A DNA stretch of 64,000 bases from Apteryx mantelli. Its lineage: Eukaryota > Chordata > Aves > Apterygiformes > Apterygidae. The position numbers and the translations under genes are program-made. The first letter of the stretch is position 1, and every line of letters starts with the position of its first letter. Positions 60,341-64,000 of this stretch are shown piece after piece. The DNA lies in contig NC_089981.1 in the NCBI RefSeq assembly GCF_036417845.1, positions 21,162,001 to 21,226,000 of the forward strand. Direction: 5' to 3'. A model generated the notes under the pieces. That model was not told the origin of the DNA, ran no database searches, and saw only the letters and a program-made list of their open reading frames with translations.

Positions 60341-63300
60341 GCCCACTATCTTTTTTTCATAATCTTCTTTTCACAGAGGACAGGCCTCTGCCAACTCTCA
60401 GGCTGCAATTAGGAAAGAGTCTGGATAGAACTGTTGACAATATGTTTGCGGAGTACTAAATACCATTGAATATGTTCTGTAAATATTGACACTTGGAGGA
60501 AGAGATTTGTTCTTTGCATAGTTTGCATGCTGGCATCTGCTGGGCTGAATAAATTACTAATAAAAAAATCATATTATGAAAAGAAAAAGACCATGCTGGT
60601 TCTTTGGGGCTATTTCATTAAAGACAATGAGGTGATAAGGAAGTACATTGCTTGGGAATTAAACTGTATGCAGAATTTTAGTACTGGAATATGCACCATT
60701 GCTCTGTGGAACCGAGGCAGCACACACTGCAGGAGTACAGATTTTCCTAGCAAGGAGCCCTGGGCTGAGACAAAGAGCATTTTAGTTGGGGAAAGAGTCT
60801 TACCTGCAGCCAACTGTACGATGGCTCACTTTGGCACGACAGTCTCGAAGGGACACAGTTCATTTCTTGTGTTGCATCTTGCACAGCCCTAAATCCAGTC
60901 CCCCCACATTGTGACTGTTGCCAGCTCTTCCAGTTTTGAGTATTTTCTGAACCTTCTAGCTTCCTGAACCAAGATACTGCAAGAGAATCTTGACTATCAT
61001 TTTAAAATGCCCTTAAAATGCCTTGGTGTGAGGAAAGGTCTGAAAATGCAAAGCAAGTGCCCCTAAAAGTAGAAACACCAGAAAGCAAATCAGCTTCAGT
61101 GAGCTAAGCTCCTCATGTCTGAGCACTGGCGTTCCTAACCACTGACAGTAGTCATTTAGAAGTCAGATTTCATAATTAATATTCCAAATACTCTTCATAA
61201 ACTTATTTTTAAGCCGAGATTCTCATGTAACATCACAATTGTAGCAATGTGCACCAAATTAAGGAACTGGTTATAGGACAGAGCATCTAATTAGTTGCAT
61301 TTTGTGTTACTATGAAGAACTGAATGCATACAAACAGCTAAAAATGATTGGCTCTATACAGCCACTGAAGGTTACTACCATAGATATAACATTACTCACA
61401 ACCCATCAGGATTCTCCAGTTATGTTCAAACTCATACAGCTGTCCCACTGGCATCATTTTACTGCAGCTTCATCATGAAAAATGGATAGCGCGCTTGGCC
61501 AGAAATCCTGCCTCTCTGAAGCCATGGGAATCTCTGAAGCACAAGTTAAAACATACATTAATTCCTCACAGCTAAGAAGCAGCAGGAAAGATATCACTAG
61601 CAGTGCGTTTTCAGACATATTTTGTACCTGACACCACGGCACAACTGACTGTAACATCCTGTACTTAACTCACTTTCTCATTACTGGCTAGCATTGACTC
61701 CTGGTGCAACTGCTAGCTAGGCTCTTTCTCCCACCACCCTCTTTGAAGGGTAGACCCCTGACGGAGCCAAGGAGAAAGTTAGTGCTGAGGGCAGAAGGAA
61801 CCTGGGACTGAAGATAGCCACAGACTGTACAAGAGATAAGGCAGGAAGTAGGCGCCAGCAAGCTGTTAAGGCAAGGCCCAGGCAGCAGGGAGCCCAAGAT
61901 GTGGTCACAGCTACATCTGGTTGTTGGCTGGAGCCAACAGGAAGCCTTTGGGCTGTGGCACAAGGCGGAGAGCAGCTCAGGAGAGGTGTCTAACCACAGT
62001 CCCATGACGTTACCTTGCTACCACATTGCAACGTGGAAAATCACCATGGTGAATACAAATGCATGGTTCACCCATGGCAAACGTGATGTCCACGTGATGC
62101 CTGGGTGGCAGCACAGCCGTAGCTAATCTCTGGGCTGCAGTCAGTGGCTATACTCCATCAGTGTGGCCTGACCTACACTCTGGTAGGTAAGTGGGGCCAC
62201 TATACATCACAGGGACGTATAATCAAACCAGAACTGGAGCCTGTGATATGAATCCCTTCAAATTCCCCAGAGAAGGATGCCAAATCTGAGTTTCCGGGTT
62301 GTTCTAACATTTGGACTTTTCCATGACACAGTGGCTCCAAAATTAGAAGGAAGGGGGAAGCATATGCTATTTTCCACTTGTGGTTTGCAATGTCCATACT
62401 GATTTTGTAGAAGCACGTAGATGGACCCCTTGTGACAGATATCGTACACATACAGAATAAGAGCTGGTCCTTACTCCTAAAGAATTCACCCTGAAGAAAA
62501 CCAGACAGGCCTCATCTTTGCTAATGGAGGGGTGGAGAAAGGAGATGTTTTAAATGTGTTAACTGATGAATTTTCTCTAAGGGAAAGCTAAATGTATGCT
62601 TTGACTGGTTAATACAACTTGCCTTGTCCACACTAAGATTTTAAGCACCCCTCTCCTTCTGGCATAGGTATGACCATACACAGGAGTAGAAGGGTTGGGA
62701 GAGAGAGAGAGAAGAAGTGCCATACCAGGGACATAGCTAAAAGTCTCCTAAGAACTGCTATTGACCCGGTTTCTGCTCTGCTGTGTTTAGCTCTTCCACA
62801 GGGATTTCTGAATGCTTCGCACTGGCTGCTTCCCTTTTTGAAGGGTAGCCCAAATTGATGCAGAGGGTGTTTTGGGGAATAAGAGGCAGTTCCTTCAGAG
62901 AGCAAAGCTGGAAAAGCAACATAAGCAAGAATCCAAACAGCAGAAAAAGTGTCTTGCTGAGCTGGGTGGAAGGGAACAGGGAATCACCAGCCGGAAGGAA
63001 AAAAAAAAAAATTTAATGAGAGCAGTCACCAAATCGCATGTTTGCCTAGAGCCGTGCTGGGAGGAGTTTTGACCTGAAGAATTAAAGAGTGCCTAAAAAT
63101 AATAACCTGCAACCTGAGCACGTATTCTTTGTGCTGCAAGCAGGGTTTGTCCTGCTTTGAGGTCAGGTCACAATAAGGAATCAAGTTCAAGTGCCACCTT
63201 CCCATCAAATAGGAAGCAGACTTTGCACCCTACCCGATTCCCGGAGTGCAATGTATTCAAGTCAAATACGATGCTTCCTGCTTCAGACCTCCTTCTCCCT

Positions 63301-64000
63301 CCCTCCTCCTCACTCCACACACACCACAAAACAGGACCTTGATCCCCTGCCAAGAACACCTGAACATTATAGGCAGCTGAAGCCGGAGCTGACTGAACGC
63401 TGTGTAAACAGTGCTGTAGATTTTTTGCTTTTCCCAGTCGCTCTGTGTGCAGGCATTGGATTTGCCAATGAATTTTGCATTGTTTTTTTTCTCTGCTCAC
63501 TGCCTCAACAGTAGCATCCATTGAACCATCACCCTCCTGCCCTTAGACAGGCAGAGAATGAGGAGACTGTAGCTACTTACATAACTCAAAGAAACAAAGA
63601 TGATTACGGCAATGCCTGGCAGTGCTGCTGTCAGGCACATGTCTAATGGCATTTCTGTGAGACACCGTTCTTCCCACCACCCTTCCACTCCAGGGTTTAT
63701 AGCTCGTATATTAAAATGTGAGGTGGACAGAAACTTGGCGCAAATGAACTCAGCCTGGAACAGAAGTATTTTTGGTTTGTTGTGCTAAAAATAAATAAAT
63801 AAAATAAAATAGTTATTTTAAAATATGCCTTTTGACTGGATTCAGACAAGTCCTGAGACTTCCCTAGATAGAGACAGACACTATTATTAACAAGCCATCA
63901 CATAGTCTGTACTTGTAGATTAAAAAAAAAAAAGAGAGAAAAAAAATCAACCGAAACAAATCACACAGCAGTCCAAACAGTGAAAGTACTGATGGAGGAA

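Larger units (their letters stand above)
58201..64000. other. Region upstream of the CpG island, no gene seen
   Basis: No coding exon was recognised. In particular, no LRP5 beta-propeller (YWTD) exon appears in any frame. It holds the hairpin microsatellite at 58521-58605, a possible ancient repeat (60270-60340), AT-rich possibly conserved sequence (61140-61350) and short A runs. The apparent leader-like frame from 58300 starts at GTG, not ATG. Confidence 0.65.

Overview
This is nuclear DNA of a vertebrate, most likely a bird. The evidence is a single spliced protein gene with long introns, one CpG island, a well-preserved CR1 LINE 3' end, several very old CR1, MIR and L2-like fossils, and low overall repeat density. 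No bacterial, viral or organellar gene is visible. The species cannot be fixed from the sequence.

The one gene I can support is on the minus strand. It is the orthologue of human C11orf24, a Golgi and plasma-membrane type I glycoprotein. Three coding exons can be joined with consistent splice phases: 33278-33122 (start codon, signal peptide, first half of a MANSC domain), 28102-27986 (second half of the MANSC domain) and 26836-25659 (mucin-like Ser/Thr-rich stalk, transmembrane helix, conserved tail, stop). The model predicts 483 residues. The 3' UTR probably ends just after an AATAAA at 25017-25012. The 5' UTR begins in the exon carrying the start codon (to about 33374) and continues into one or more unseen upstream exons.

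Upstream, a strong CpG island (about 57270-58200) holds a minus-strand splice donor and is the best candidate for the main promoter and non-coding first exon. That would make intron 1 about 24 kb. A weaker CpG-rich patch near 38500-39500, with minus-strand donor matches, is a possible alternative first exon.

The left 25 kb and the right 6 kb look non-coding. In other amniotes KMT5B lies downstream of C11orf24 and LRP5 lies upstream; no exon of either was recognised here. Open frames of 60-190 codons elsewhere match chance expectation and are not annotated as genes.

The most interesting observation is that this C11orf24 carries a complete seven-cysteine MANSC domain, which as far as I recall human C11orf24 lacks. 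Other points worth checking are a diverged pair of non-coding repeats flanking the 3' part of the gene (23.3 and 28.5 kb), a local duplication at 46.1 and 46.6 kb with splice-like edges, and a CR1 reverse-transcriptase fossil at 48 kb.
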